Origin: Caulobacteraceae bacterium
GTDB lineage: Bacteria > Pseudomonadota > Alphaproteobacteria > Caulobacterales > Caulobacteraceae
DNA: 64,000 nucleotides
Direction of reading: 5' to 3'
Assembly (NCBI GenBank): GCA_947475415.1
Contig: CANJLH010000001.1
Coordinates: 344,236-408,235, forward strand
A program made the position numbers and the translations under genes. Below, in pieces: positions 11,208 to 20,148 of this stretch (its first letter is position 1; each line of letters begins with the position of its first letter). A model generated the notes under the pieces. It ran no database searches and was not told where the DNA came from. It saw only the letters and a list, made by a program, of their open reading frames with translations.

Positions 11208-11454
11208 GGCGGGGCGCATACGCTCGTTGGCCTTCCCAATCCTGTGAGGAGGCAGCCCTGCCCAGCAGGATAGGGTGACGGTCTTGACCGGGCTGGAGCT
11301 GGGCTGGAGCTATGCCGCTCGCGGATCGCGCCGCGAGACGCCGCAACCATCCGGCAGGCGGTCTCCCCGGACGGGGAAAAGGGTAAGGATCTCCTGGGTG
11401 ACGGTTCACCACGTCGCGGTTTGACCCAGCGCCGCCCAGCCCCTATAGCCACCA
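11208..11454. other. Structured non-coding stretch between trxA and the riboswitch
   Basis: About 250 bp without a supportable gene but rich in inverted repeats. ATCCTG/CAGGAT lies near 11237-11272. A perfect CTCGCGG/CCGCGAG stem with a 6-base loop lies near 11320-11340, CCCCG/CGGGG near 11365-11378, and nested GGTGA/TCACC and CTGGGT/ACCCAG stems near 11394-11432. GGGCTGGAGCT is repeated in tandem near 11290-11310. It may be a separate small RNA, the 3' end of the trxA message, or a long leader preceding the cobalamin riboswitch. I do not recognise a known RNA family. Confidence 0.35.
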
Positions 11455-11457
11455 CCG

Positions 11458-11620
11458 CTTTGGGTTCCCCGTGAGGGGATCAAAAGGGAACCGGGTGAAA
11501 CACCCGGGCTGCCCCCGCAACTGTCAGCGGCGAGCACGATCCCATTAGAGCCACTGGGCCTCGCGGCCTGGGAAGGCGGGGTCGGGCGTTCGAGCCGTAA
11601 GCCAGGAGACCTGCCTGAAG
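11458..11620 (+). promoter_or_regulatory. Cobalamin (adenosylcobalamin) riboswitch
   Basis: Conserved aptamer elements appear in order: GGGAACCGGGTGAAA near 11476-11490, CCGGGCTGCCCCCGCAACTG near 11504-11523, AGCCACTGG near 11549-11557, GGGAAGGCG near 11570-11578, and the B12 box, whose invariant part is AGCCAGGAGACCTGCC at 11600-11615. It lies about 150 bp upstream of btuB. Binding of adenosylcobalamin normally shuts down expression of the downstream uptake operon, by a terminator or by masking the start site. The expression platform would be in 11620-11760, where I see no clear T-run, so translational control is more likely. Confidence 0.95.
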
Positions 11621-11764
11621 CGGTCGTCTTTCGCGAGGCCGGAGGGGCCTTGGCGAACGGGCTCTATCCCGGTTGGCGACGCTTGAACCTGCCGCGTGTT
11701 CGCGGGGGGCGGGCGTGGTCTCGTTCCCCTTCGTTCCGCGCGGCGAAGCGCGAACGAGGGACGA

Positions 11765-13690
11765 ATGAAGACCCAATTGCTACTGACGGCCGCCGCTGCG
11801 GCGCTCACCCCCATGGCGGTCCGCGCCGCCACAATCGCCGAACTTGACACGGTCGTCGTCACCGCCAGCCGAACCGCTGAACGAATCGACCAAGTGGGCG
11901 GCCAGATAGGCGTGCTCGACCGCGCCGCCATCCACGCCGCCCAGGCGCCGATCGTCTCCGATCTGCTGGTGCGGATGCCCGGCGTAAGCCTTTCACGCAA
12001 CGGCGGCATGGGCTCCGCGACGCAGGTCCGCATCCGCGGCGCGGAGAGCGACCAGAGCGTGGTGTTGATCGATGGGGTGAAGCTGAACGACCCGGCCACC
12101 CCCGGCGGCGGCTACAATTTCGCCCACCTTGTAAGCGGCGACGTGGCGCGCATTGAGGTGTTGCGCGGCGCCCAGTCGGTGGCCTGGGGCAGCCAGGCGA
12201 TCGGCGGAGTGGTCAATGTAATCACCGCCGCGCCGACCGCCCCCTTCGAGGGCCGCCTTGAGGCGGAGGGCGGGTCCTTCGGAACCACATATTTGCGAGC
12301 GTCAGCCGGGGGCAAGAGCGACCGGCTGACCTGGCAGGCCAACGCCGGCCATCTTAGCACCGGTGGCATCTCCGCCTTCGACCGCCGCCAGGGCGGGCGC
12401 GAGCGCGACGGCTACCGCAACACCACCGCCGCCCTGAACGCCGAGGTGGCGGCTAGCCAAGCCGTTTCGCTGGACCTCAGGGGCCGCTACATCCGCGGCC
12501 GCACGGCGTTCGATGGCTTCCCGCCGCCAGCGTTCAACTTCGCCGACACCGCGGAATACGGCGTCGTCCAGCAGTGGATCGGCTATGCTGGCCTGAACCT
12601 CACCCAGTTCGACGGCAAGCTCAGGCACCGAATAGCCTACGCCCGCACCCGCATCGAGAGCGACAACTTCGACACGGCTTTCGCCCCGGCCAGCCGCACG
12701 TTCGATTCGACCGGCTCCAACCGGAGGATTGAGTACCAGGGCGTCTGGACCTTCACCAAGGGCTGGACGGCGGTGTACGGCGCGGAGTCCGAACGCTCCT
12801 CGATGCGCGCGGCGTTCACGCCGGATCGCACCACCCGGATGAACGGCCTCTACGGCCTGGCCAAGGGCGAGATCGCGCCGGGCCTGGTGCTGGGGGCGGG
12901 CCTGCGGATGGACAACCACCGGGACTTCGGAAACCACTGGGTGGGCCAGGCCCAGGCGGCCTGGACACTGAACGACGGCGCGACCCTGCTGCGCGCCAGC
13001 TTTGGCCAGGGATTCAAGGCGCCGACGCTTTACCAGCTCGGTAGTGAATTCGGGAATGCAGCGCTGAAGCCGGAAGCGGCGGACAGTTGGGATATCGGCG
13101 CCGAGCAGCGACTGGCGGAAGGCCGCATCGTCCTGTCCACCGCCTATTTCCACCGGACTTCGACGAATCTCATCGACTTCGTATCCTGCTTCGGCGCCGC
13201 CGCGGTCGCCAATCCCCTCTGCCGGGGGCCTTCAGGCGCGCCGCGGTTCGGATACTATGACAATGTCGCGCGCGCGGCCGCGCGAGGCGTCGAACTGGAA
13301 GGGCGCGCGAAGGTGACGGACGCAATCAGCCTGAACGCCAACTACGCCTGGACCCGCAGCCGCAACACCTCTCCGGGATCGGCGAACCGCGGCAGGGATC
13401 TCGCGCGCAGGCCGGAGCATCAGGGTTACGCCGAGGCGGCCTGGGGAACCTCGGGCGGCGCCACGGTGGCGGTCGGCGTGCGCTTCGTGGGCAAGGCTTT
13501 CGACGATGCGGCCAACCGCAATGAACTGAAGTCATATGCCGTTGCAGATGTCCGGGTGAGCTGGCCATTCTCCGACAGGATGGAGCTATACGGCCGGATC
13601 GAGAACCTGACCGACGCCAAATACCAGGTTATCCGAAATTACGGGACGCCGGGCCGCTCCGCCTATGCCGGCGCAAGGGCGAAGTTCTGA
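11765..13690 (+). CDS. btuB: TonB-dependent outer-membrane vitamin B12 receptor
   Basis: 641-aa outer-membrane receptor. It has a signal peptide (KTQLLLTAAAAALTPMAVRA), then a TonB-box region LDTVVVTASR, a plug domain with RIRGAESDQSVVLIDGVKLND, and a C-terminal beta-barrel ending in an aromatic residue (ARAKF), as needed for outer-membrane insertion. Position behind a cobalamin riboswitch and ahead of btuFCD makes corrinoids the likely substrate. The ATG at 11765 has GAGGG four bases upstream and begins exactly at the signal peptide; an in-frame start 69 bases earlier would spoil it. Its stop shares one base with the btuF start. Confidence 0.94.
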   Translation: MKTQLLLTAAAAALTPMAVRAATIAELDTVVVTASRTAERIDQVGGQIGVLDRAAIHAAQAPIVSDLLVRMPGVSLSRNGGMGSATQVRIRGAESDQSVVLIDGVKLNDPATPGGGYNFAHLVSGDVARIEVLRGAQSVAWGSQAIGGVVNVITAAPTAPFEGRLEAEGGSFGTTYLRASAGGKSDRLTWQANAGHLSTGGISAFDRRQGGRERDGYRNTTAALNAEVAASQAVSLDLRGRYIRGRTAFDGFPPPAFNFADTAEYGVVQQWIGYAGLNLTQFDGKLRHRIAYARTRIESDNFDTAFAPASRTFDSTGSNRRIEYQGVWTFTKGWTAVYGAESERSSMRAAFTPDRTTRMNGLYGLAKGEIAPGLVLGAGLRMDNHRDFGNHWVGQAQAAWTLNDGATLLRASFGQGFKAPTLYQLGSEFGNAALKPEAADSWDIGAEQRLAEGRIVLSTAYFHRTSTNLIDFVSCFGAAAVANPLCRGPSGAPRFGYYDNVARAAARGVELEGRAKVTDAISLNANYAWTRSRNTSPGSANRGRDLARRPEHQGYAEAAWGTSGGATVAVGVRFVGKAFDDAANRNELKSYAVADVRVSWPFSDRMELYGRIENLTDAKYQVIRNYGTPGRSAYAGARAKF

Positions 13691-14532
13691 TGAGGCCGAA
13701 CCGGCGCGCGACGATGACGGCGGCTGCCGCCTTTGTGCTCGCCGGTGCGGCGCCGGCCGCGCCGCGGCGGGTGGTGTCGCTCAATCCCTGCCTGGACGCC
13801 ATGCTGGTGGCGGTGGCCGATCCTGGCCAGATCGCCGCCCTCAGCCACTATTCGCGCGACATGCCAAGCTCCAGCGTAGGCGCAGCGGCGCTGCAATATC
13901 CCTATGCCTATGAGAGCGCCGAGGAGGTGATGAGCTTCACCCCCGACCTGGTGCTGGCGAGCTGGCAGGGATCGGCCTCGACGCGTCGGGCGTTGCAACG
14001 GTTGGGCATTCGCGTCGAGCTGTTCACCACTCCAGACACCATCGAGGAGAGCCTTCAGCAGATGCTGCGGATCGCCGCCGCCGTGGGCCGAAGCGATCGA
14101 GGCGGGGCGCGGGTCAGCGCGATCCGCCAGACCCTCTCCCGTTCGGCCCCGCCGCCGGGTGGCCGGCAAGTGCGGGCGTTGCTGTTCCAGCGGGACGGCT
14201 TCACCACCGGACCGCACACGCTGATGGACGAGCTGATGACACTCACCGGCTTTCACAACGTGGCCGTGGACTATGGCCTGAAGCGTAGCGCCAACCTGCC
14301 GCTGGAACTGCTGATGGCCAATCCCCCCGAGGTGCTGCTGCAGGGCGAACTGACCGCCGGGGCGCCGGGCTGGGGCGAGCGGGTGATGCGTCACCCGGCG
14401 CTGAGCCGCATCGCCGGGCGGATGCGGGTGGTGACGTTTCCGGAACGGCTGATGTACTGCGGCGGGCCCAATCTGGCGCGCTCGGCGCCGCTGCTGGCGG
14501 ACGCCTGGCGGCGGATCGCGGGGTCGACGTGA
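13690..14532 (+). CDS. btuF: Periplasmic corrinoid-binding protein of the ABC importer
   Basis: 280-aa helical-backbone substrate-binding protein (TroA/FhuD/BtuF class). The N-terminus is a basic, Ala-rich signal sequence of about residues 1-22. The mature part opens with RRVVSLNPCLDAML, the usual beginning of this family, and ends with WRRIAGST. It would pass cobalamin or other corrinoids from BtuB to BtuCD. Iron-siderophore binding proteins are the main alternative, but the riboswitch and the cobQ neighbour favour corrinoids. It starts within the btuB stop codon and overlaps btuC by four bases, so the operon is translationally coupled. Confidence 0.85.
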   Translation: MRPNRRATMTAAAAFVLAGAAPAAPRRVVSLNPCLDAMLVAVADPGQIAALSHYSRDMPSSSVGAAALQYPYAYESAEEVMSFTPDLVLASWQGSASTRRALQRLGIRVELFTTPDTIEESLQQMLRIAAAVGRSDRGGARVSAIRQTLSRSAPPPGGRQVRALLFQRDGFTTGPHTLMDELMTLTGFHNVAVDYGLKRSANLPLELLMANPPEVLLQGELTAGAPGWGERVMRHPALSRIAGRMRVVTFPERLMYCGGPNLARSAPLLADAWRRIAGST

Positions 14533-15515
14533 GCCGCGGCCGCATCCTGGGCGTCTGTCTTGGCCTGATGGCGCTGGTAGTGGCGCTGGGCGCTCTGTCG
14601 CTGATGGCCGGACGGGTCTGGGCGCCGTGGAGCGCCTGGACATCGGCGGGTGCGGACCCGCTCTGGACGGTGATCTTCGAGCTGCGGCTGCCCAGAACCC
14701 TGCTGGGGGTGCTGATCGGCGCGGCGCTGGGCGGATCAGGGGCGGCGCTGCAGGGCTACACCCGCAACCCCCTGGCCGATCCCGGCATGCTGGGGGTGTC
14801 GGCCATGGCCGCCTTCGGAGCGGTGATGGCGATCTATTTCGGCGCCACGGCGTCGACGCCGTGGATCCTGCCGGCGGCGGCCATGGCGATGGCGGGCTTA
14901 GGCGTGGCGCTCCTGCTTGGGCTGGCGGGGGCGTCGTCGAGCATGGTCACCTTCATCCTGGCCGGGTCGGTGTTGCAGAGCCTGGCGGCGGCGGCCACGG
15001 CCCTGGCGCTAAACCTTGCCCCCAGCCCCTGGGCGGTGAACGAGATCATCGACTGGATGATGGGCTCCCTCTCCGACCGCAGTTTCGAGGAGGTGCGGCT
15101 GGCGGCGCCGTTTATCGCCGCCGGTCTGGGTCTGATCCTCAGCCTCGGCCGCGCCCTGGACGCCCTCACCCTGGGCGAGACCGGCGCCCGGGCGCTGGGG
15201 GTGGATCTGGCCGCGGTGCGGGTGCGGCTGGCGCTGGGCGTGGCGCTGGCGGTGGGCGCCAGCGTGGCGGTGACCGGGGTGGTGGGTTTCGTTGGCCTGA
15301 TCGTGCCGCATCTGATCCGGCCGCTTGTGGGATCGCGGCCCGGCGCGCTGCTGGCGCCCAGCGCCCTGGGCGGAGCGGCCCTGGTGCTGGCGGCGGACAT
15401 CGCGGTGCGGCTGACCCCGTCGGCGGCGGAGGTGAAGCTGGGCGTGGCCATGGCGGCCCTGGGCAGTCCGTTCTTCCTGGCGCTGCTGATCGGCTGGCGG
15501 AGGCGACTGGCGTGA
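14529..15515 (+). CDS. btuC: Corrinoid ABC transporter permease (FecCD family)
   Basis: 328-aa inner-membrane permease with about ten hydrophobic segments. Family landmarks are RLPRTLLGVLIGAALGGSGAALQ, NPLADPGMLGVS, TGVVGFVGLIVPHLIRPLVG and the C-terminal GSPFFLALL. It starts with GTG overlapping the btuF end by four bases and overlaps btuD at its own end. It forms the channel of the BtuCD importer. Substrate assignment comes from context, since FecCD permeases for iron siderophores look the same. Confidence 0.88.
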   Translation: MSRGRILGVCLGLMALVVALGALSLMAGRVWAPWSAWTSAGADPLWTVIFELRLPRTLLGVLIGAALGGSGAALQGYTRNPLADPGMLGVSAMAAFGAVMAIYFGATASTPWILPAAAMAMAGLGVALLLGLAGASSSMVTFILAGSVLQSLAAAATALALNLAPSPWAVNEIIDWMMGSLSDRSFEEVRLAAPFIAAGLGLILSLGRALDALTLGETGARALGVDLAAVRVRLALGVALAVGASVAVTGVVGFVGLIVPHLIRPLVGSRPGALLAPSALGGAALVLAADIAVRLTPSAAEVKLGVAMAALGSPFFLALLIGWRRRLA

Positions 15516-16288
15516 ACGAAGCCCTCAGCGCCCATTCCATCACCGTGCGCCTCGGCGGGCGCGACGTCCTGGCGGACTTCAGCCTGCGTCTCACGCCCGG
15601 AGAGGTGACCTGCGTGGTGGGGCCGAACGGGGCTGGCAAGTCGACCCTGTTGGCCTGTCTGGCGGGGCTGCGGCGGCCGGACCGGGGCGAGGCGAGGCTG
15701 GGCGAGGCGCCAGTGCTGGCTCTGTCCGCCCGGCGGCGGGCGCAGCGGATCGGTTTCCTGCCGCAGACGCCGGAGGTGGCCTGGCCGCTGGAAGTGGAGA
15801 CGCTGGTGTCCTTAGGCCGACTGCCCTACCCCGGCGGCCTGGGCGAGGCCGGCCGCGCCGCCGTCAGCCGCGCCATGGCGATGACTGACGTGACCGCCTT
15901 AAGCCATCGCGCCGCCGATACCCTGTCGGGGGGCGAGCGGGGCCGGGTGTTGATCGCCCGTGCCCTGGCCGGGGAGCCGGAATGGCTGCTGGCCGATGAG
16001 CCGCTCACCGGCCTGGACCCTGGCCACCAGCTGGACGCCTGCGCCCTGTTCGGGCGGCTGGCGCGGGGCGAAGGCCGCGGGGTGGTGGTGACCCTGCACG
16101 ACCTTGGCCTGGCGCTCCGGATGGCCGACCGGGTGCTGGTGCTGGCCAACGGCGCCCTGCTGGCCGACGGTCCGCCCGCCGAGGCCCTGTCTGCGCAGGT
16201 GATCGCCCAGGCCTATGGCGTCGAGGCCAGGGTGCTTGCGGGCGCCCATGGGCCGCTCCTGGAGCTTGTGGGCCGCCGTGGCGATTGA
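15512..16288 (+). CDS. btuD: Corrinoid ABC transporter ATP-binding protein
   Basis: 258-aa ATPase from a GTG start. It has Walker A GPNGAGKST, the Q-loop in GFLPQTPE, signature LSGGERGRV, Walker B WLLADEPLTGLDP and the switch His in TLHDLGLAL. It powers the BtuC permease in the inner membrane. It overlaps btuC by four bases and cobQ by eleven, so the five genes btuB-F-C-D-cobQ are one coupled operon under the riboswitch. Confidence 0.9.
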   Translation: MNEALSAHSITVRLGGRDVLADFSLRLTPGEVTCVVGPNGAGKSTLLACLAGLRRPDRGEARLGEAPVLALSARRRAQRIGFLPQTPEVAWPLEVETLVSLGRLPYPGGLGEAGRAAVSRAMAMTDVTALSHRAADTLSGGERGRVLIARALAGEPEWLLADEPLTGLDPGHQLDACALFGRLARGEGRGVVVTLHDLGLALRMADRVLVLANGALLADGPPAEALSAQVIAQAYGVEARVLAGAHGPLLELVGRRGD

Positions 16289-17765
16289 GCGGACCCAGGG
16301 GGCGCTGATGCTGCAGGGCTGCGGTTCGGACGTGGGAAAGTCGGTGCTGACGGCGGGATTGTGCCGGCTGTTCGCCAACCGCGGGCTGACCGTGCGCCCG
16401 TTCAAGCCGCAGAACATGTCCAACAACGCCGCGGTCACCGCCGACGGGGGCGAGATCGGCCGCGCCCAGGCGCTGCAGGCGCTGGCCTGCCGGACCGCCC
16501 CGACCGCGGACATGAATCCGGTGCTGCTGAAGCCGCAGTCCGACACCGGCGCCCAGCTGGTGGTGCGCGGGCGCATGGTGGGAACTCGGGTCGCCCGCGA
16601 CTTCCAGGGCGACAAGGCGGCGCTGTTGGCGGTGGTGCTGGAGAGCTATCGACGGCTGGCGAAAGAATCCGACCTGGTGCTGGTTGAGGGTGCGGGCAGC
16701 CCGGCTGAGGTTAATCTGCGGGCCGGCGACATCGCCAACATGGGGTTCGCCCTGGCGGCCAAGGTTCCGGTGGCGCTGGTGGGCGACATCGACCGGGGCC
16801 ATGTGATCGCGGCCCTGGCGGGAGCCAAGGCGGTGCTGGACCCCGCCGACGCCGCGGCGATCCGGGGTTTCATCATTAACAAGTTCCGCGGCGATCCGGC
16901 GCTGTTCGACGACGGGCGCACGGCGATCACCGCCCACACCGGCTGGCCGGACCTGGGCATGGTCCCCTGGCTGGCGGCCGCCGCCCGGTTGCCTGCGGAG
17001 GACGCGGTGGTGCTGCAGGGTCCCGCCGCTATCGCCGGCCAGGCGCGGGTGCGGATCGCCGTGCCGATGCTGTCGCGGATCGCCAATTTCGACGACTTCG
17101 ACCCCTTAAGGCTGGAGCCCGCGGTGGACCTGAAGTTCACGCCGCCCGGCCAGGCCCTGCCCGGCGATGCGGACCTGATCATCCTGCCGGGCAGCAAGGC
17201 GACCCTGGCGGATCTGGCCTTCCTGCGGGCCCAGGGCTGGGACATCGACCTGGCCGCCCACGTCCGTAGGGGCGGCAAGGTGCTGGGGGTCTGTGGCGGC
17301 TATCAGATGCTGGGGCGGCTGATCGCCGACCCGCAGGGCATCGAGGGTCCGCCCGGGACGGCGGCGGGGATGGGCCTGCTGGACGTCGAGACCACGCTCG
17401 GCGCCGATAAGACCCTGCGTCCGGTGCAAGGCCGCGGGGCCGATGGCGACGCCCGGCTGGAGGGCTATGAGATGCATGTGGGGCGCACCACCGGCCCTGG
17501 CCTGCGGCGGCCGTTCCTGCACCTGGACGGCGAGGGGCCGCACGGGGCGATATCCGCCGACGGGCGGATCATGGGCGGCTATGTGCACGGCCTCTTCCAG
17601 GCCGGCGCCTTTCGCAGGGCCTTCATGGAATGGCTTGGCGCGCAGTCGGCCGGCGGAAACCACGGGACGGCGGTGGATCACGCCCTGGACGAAATCGCCG
17701 AAGGCCTGGAGCGGGCGCTGGACATCCCGGCGATCGCCCGGATCGCCGGGGTGGATAGACCCTGA
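16278..17765 (+). CDS. cobQ: Cobyric acid synthase (glutamine-hydrolysing)
   Basis: 495-aa amidotransferase that amidates adenosylcobyrinic a,c-diamide at positions b, d, e and g, using glutamine and ATP, to give adenosylcobyric acid. The N-terminal dethiobiotin-synthetase-like ATPase domain starts with MLQGCGSDVGKS and has the typical KPQNMSNNA. The C-terminal class I glutaminase domain has the nucleophile Cys in GVCGGYQMLG and a His in GGYVHGLF. The GTG at 16278 gives a normal family length; an ATG at 16308 is a shorter alternative. Its presence behind an uptake system suggests that imported incomplete corrinoids are finished in the cell. Confidence 0.93.
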   Translation: MAIERTQGALMLQGCGSDVGKSVLTAGLCRLFANRGLTVRPFKPQNMSNNAAVTADGGEIGRAQALQALACRTAPTADMNPVLLKPQSDTGAQLVVRGRMVGTRVARDFQGDKAALLAVVLESYRRLAKESDLVLVEGAGSPAEVNLRAGDIANMGFALAAKVPVALVGDIDRGHVIAALAGAKAVLDPADAAAIRGFIINKFRGDPALFDDGRTAITAHTGWPDLGMVPWLAAAARLPAEDAVVLQGPAAIAGQARVRIAVPMLSRIANFDDFDPLRLEPAVDLKFTPPGQALPGDADLIILPGSKATLADLAFLRAQGWDIDLAAHVRRGGKVLGVCGGYQMLGRLIADPQGIEGPPGTAAGMGLLDVETTLGADKTLRPVQGRGADGDARLEGYEMHVGRTTGPGLRRPFLHLDGEGPHGAISADGRIMGGYVHGLFQAGAFRRAFMEWLGAQSAGGNHGTAVDHALDEIAEGLERALDIPAIARIAGVDRP

Positions 17766-17794
17766 GCAACGGACGGCCGCCCGAGAACCCCCCA

Positions 17795-18562
17795 TCACCC
17801 CCGCTTCAGCACGTGGCCGCCAACCGTGCCGCGCACCTCCATCAGGTCGATGTTCACGTCCGGGGCCAGCCTGAGCAGGGTGACCAAGGCGTCGGCCATG
17901 CTGACCATGGTGAACCCGGCGCCGGTCCAGGCGGTGTGGCCGGTCCGCTGGGCGGCGTCGGCGAAGGCCATCATCACCTCCATGTTGGCGTCCGTATGGC
18001 CCACACCCCCCTCGAAGTGGCCCGAGCGGATCAGGCTGACGCGGACCTCGTCGCTGCGCAGTTCGTCGCGCATGGCGGCGTGGAAGTTCTCCATGCCGGC
18101 CTTGGTGGAGGCGTACATGGACAGGTACGGATAGGGCCAGCGCACGGTCTCGCTGGATACGGAGATGATCTGGCCCTTGGTGGCGCGCAGGTGGGGAATA
18201 GCGGCGCGGGTGAGCCAGATGGGCCCCAGGTAGTTGACCCGGGTCAGCCGCAGGATCTGCTCCGGCGTCGAATCCTCGATCAGGAACGGCTCATAAACGC
18301 CGGCGTTGTTCACGATGGCGTCCAGGCGGCCGAAGCGGGCGACGGTCTTGGCAACGGCCTCGTCACACGCCTCAACCTCACCGACGTCGCACTCGATGCC
18401 CAGCACGTCGGGCATTGTGGAAGCCAGGTCGCGCAGTTCAGCCGACGGACGGGCGAGGCAGGCGACCTTGGCGCCCTCGCGAACCAGCCGTTCCACGAAA
18501 TGCCGGCCCAATCCCTTGGAGCCGCCGGTGACGGCGACGACTTTTCCGGTGATGTCGATCAT
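17795..18562 (-). CDS. Short-chain dehydrogenase/reductase
   Basis: 255-aa classical SDR with a Rossmann glycine motif TGGSKGLG near residue 12, NNAG near residue 88, and the catalytic Ser with YASTK (Tyr and Lys) in the middle. It oxidises or reduces an alcohol/carbonyl with NAD(P); the substrate is not evident. It starts ten bases after the acyl-CoA ligase ends and follows it in the operon, which suggests a role in fatty-acid, terpenoid or steroid acyl-CoA breakdown. GAGGG precedes the ATG. It is convergent with cobQ. Confidence 0.85.
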   Translation of the reverse strand: MIDITGKVVAVTGGSKGLGRHFVERLVREGAKVACLARPSAELRDLASTMPDVLGIECDVGEVEACDEAVAKTVARFGRLDAIVNNAGVYEPFLIEDSTPEQILRLTRVNYLGPIWLTRAAIPHLRATKGQIISVSSETVRWPYPYLSMYASTKAGMENFHAAMRDELRSDEVRVSLIRSGHFEGGVGHTDANMEVMMAFADAAQRTGHTAWTGAGFTMVSMADALVTLLRLAPDVNIDLMEVRGTVGGHVLKRG

Positions 18563-18571
18563 TGTTTCCCT

Positions 18572-20140
18572 CTATGAGCGCACCGCCGCCACCGGCGCCG
18601 CATCGGCCCAGTAGCGTTTGCGCACTTCGTGCTTGGCGAGCTTGCCGGTGGGCAGGCGGGGCAGTTCATCGGTGAAGTCCACCGAACGTGGCCGGCTGAC
18701 CGCGGACACCCGTTCCTTGATGAAGGCCAGGATCTCGGCGGCGGTCTCGTCGGTGGCGTCGGCCGGGTCCTTGAGAAGGATCACGGCCTTGACCTCCTCG
18801 CCCAGCTCCGGGTGCGGCACGCCGATCACCGCGGCGTCGGCGATCTTGGGGTGCTCGATCAGCTCGTTCTCCACCGCCTGGGGGTAGATGTTCACCCCGC
18901 CGCGAATGATCATGTGGTCCTTGCGATCGCATAGGAACAGATAGCCGTCGGCGTCCAGGTAGCCGATATCGCCCAGGGTCGACCAGGTGGGGTGCTTGGG
19001 ATTGCGCGCGCGGGCGCTCTTCTCCGGATCGTTGGCGTATTCGACGACCTTGACCCCCGCGAAATAGATCAGCCCCTCCTGTCCGGCCGGGACTTCGTCG
19101 CCGGCCTCATTGGCGATGTGGATCTCACCCCAGGTGGCCCGGCCGACGGAGCCCGGCTTCTTCAGCCATTCCTCGGCGGTGATGTAGCACTGACCGATAG
19201 CCTCGGAGCCGGAATAGTACTCGTCGATGATCGGGCCCAGCCATTCGATCATCCGGTGTTTCACCGCCACAGGGCAGGGCGCCGCGGCGTGCAGCACCTT
19301 GCGCAGGCTGGACAGGTCGTACTTCGCCCGAACCTCCGCCGGCAGGGCCAGCAGGCGCACGAACATGGTGGGCACCATCTGGACGTAACAGACCTTCCAG
19401 TCCTGGATCGCCTTGAGGCTGGCCTCCGCGTCGAAGCGGCTCAGCACCACACAGGTGCCGCCGAAGCGGATGGTGGTGACCATCTGGAATAGCGGGGCGG
19501 CGTGGTAGAGGGGCGCGCCGCTGAAGGAGACATAGGGGTCCAAGCCCTGTTGGCGCCTCAGAGAATTGAGCTCCATCTCCACTTCCACGTCGATGGGGCC
19601 GGGGGTGAAGGGCACGCGGATGCCCTTGGGCCGACCGGTCGTGCCGCCGGAATAGGGCATGTAGAAGCCGGCGATCTCATCGGCGATCCGCTCTGCGGGC
19701 ATCTGAGACAGGGCCTGGGACCAGCTTTCGGCGCCGTTCAGCGGCTCATCGCCGGCGTAGAAGACCCTGACGCCGGGAATGAGGGTCTCATGCTCGGCGG
19801 CCAGGATGCGGGCGGTATCACCCACGTCGGCGCCGGTGATCAGCACTTTGGCCCCGCAGTCATTGACAATATAGGCCGCTTCCGCCGGCTTCAGCACGGT
19901 TGAGATCGGCGTCATCATCGTACCAGCTCGCTGGCTGGACCAGTAGGCGACGGGGAAGTCCGACACATTCTTCAGCATCACCGCCACCACGTCACCGGGT
20001 TTGAGGCCCAGCTTGCGGAAAAGCTGGGCGCCCCGGTTGGTGAGCGGGTCCAATTGGCCATAGGTCAGCACCACGCCCTGGTCGGCGATCACGAAAGCCG
20101 GCTTGTCCGGAAAGGACTCAGCATGCTGGTAGGGGTGCAT
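18572..20140 (-). CDS. AMP-dependent acyl-CoA synthetase/ligase
   Basis: 522-aa adenylate-forming enzyme. It has the P-loop-like motif YSGGTTGRPKG near residue 160, YYSGSEA (the A5 region, Tyr/Ser-Glu), the GDIGYLD hinge Asp, the DRKDHMIIRGG motif, and a C-terminal catalytic lysine in LPTGKLAK. It activates a carboxylic acid to its CoA thioester via an acyl-AMP. The substrate is not determinable from sequence; long-chain, aromatic or steroid acids are possible. It is in a minus-strand operon between two SDR genes, eight bases after the upstream SDR. Confidence 0.88.
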   Translation of the reverse strand: MHPYQHAESFPDKPAFVIADQGVVLTYGQLDPLTNRGAQLFRKLGLKPGDVVAVMLKNVSDFPVAYWSSQRAGTMMTPISTVLKPAEAAYIVNDCGAKVLITGADVGDTARILAAEHETLIPGVRVFYAGDEPLNGAESWSQALSQMPAERIADEIAGFYMPYSGGTTGRPKGIRVPFTPGPIDVEVEMELNSLRRQQGLDPYVSFSGAPLYHAAPLFQMVTTIRFGGTCVVLSRFDAEASLKAIQDWKVCYVQMVPTMFVRLLALPAEVRAKYDLSSLRKVLHAAAPCPVAVKHRMIEWLGPIIDEYYSGSEAIGQCYITAEEWLKKPGSVGRATWGEIHIANEAGDEVPAGQEGLIYFAGVKVVEYANDPEKSARARNPKHPTWSTLGDIGYLDADGYLFLCDRKDHMIIRGGVNIYPQAVENELIEHPKIADAAVIGVPHPELGEEVKAVILLKDPADATDETAAEILAFIKERVSAVSRPRSVDFTDELPRLPTGKLAKHEVRKRYWADAAPVAAVRS

Positions 20141-20148
20141 GGCCTAAC

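Noticed and set aside
11225..11440. Possible 6S RNA, RNase P RNA or SRP RNA
   Set aside because: The stems and conserved motifs of these RNAs (for example the GGAAGGAAGCAGC loop of SRP RNA or GAGGAAAGTCC of RNase P RNA) are not present.
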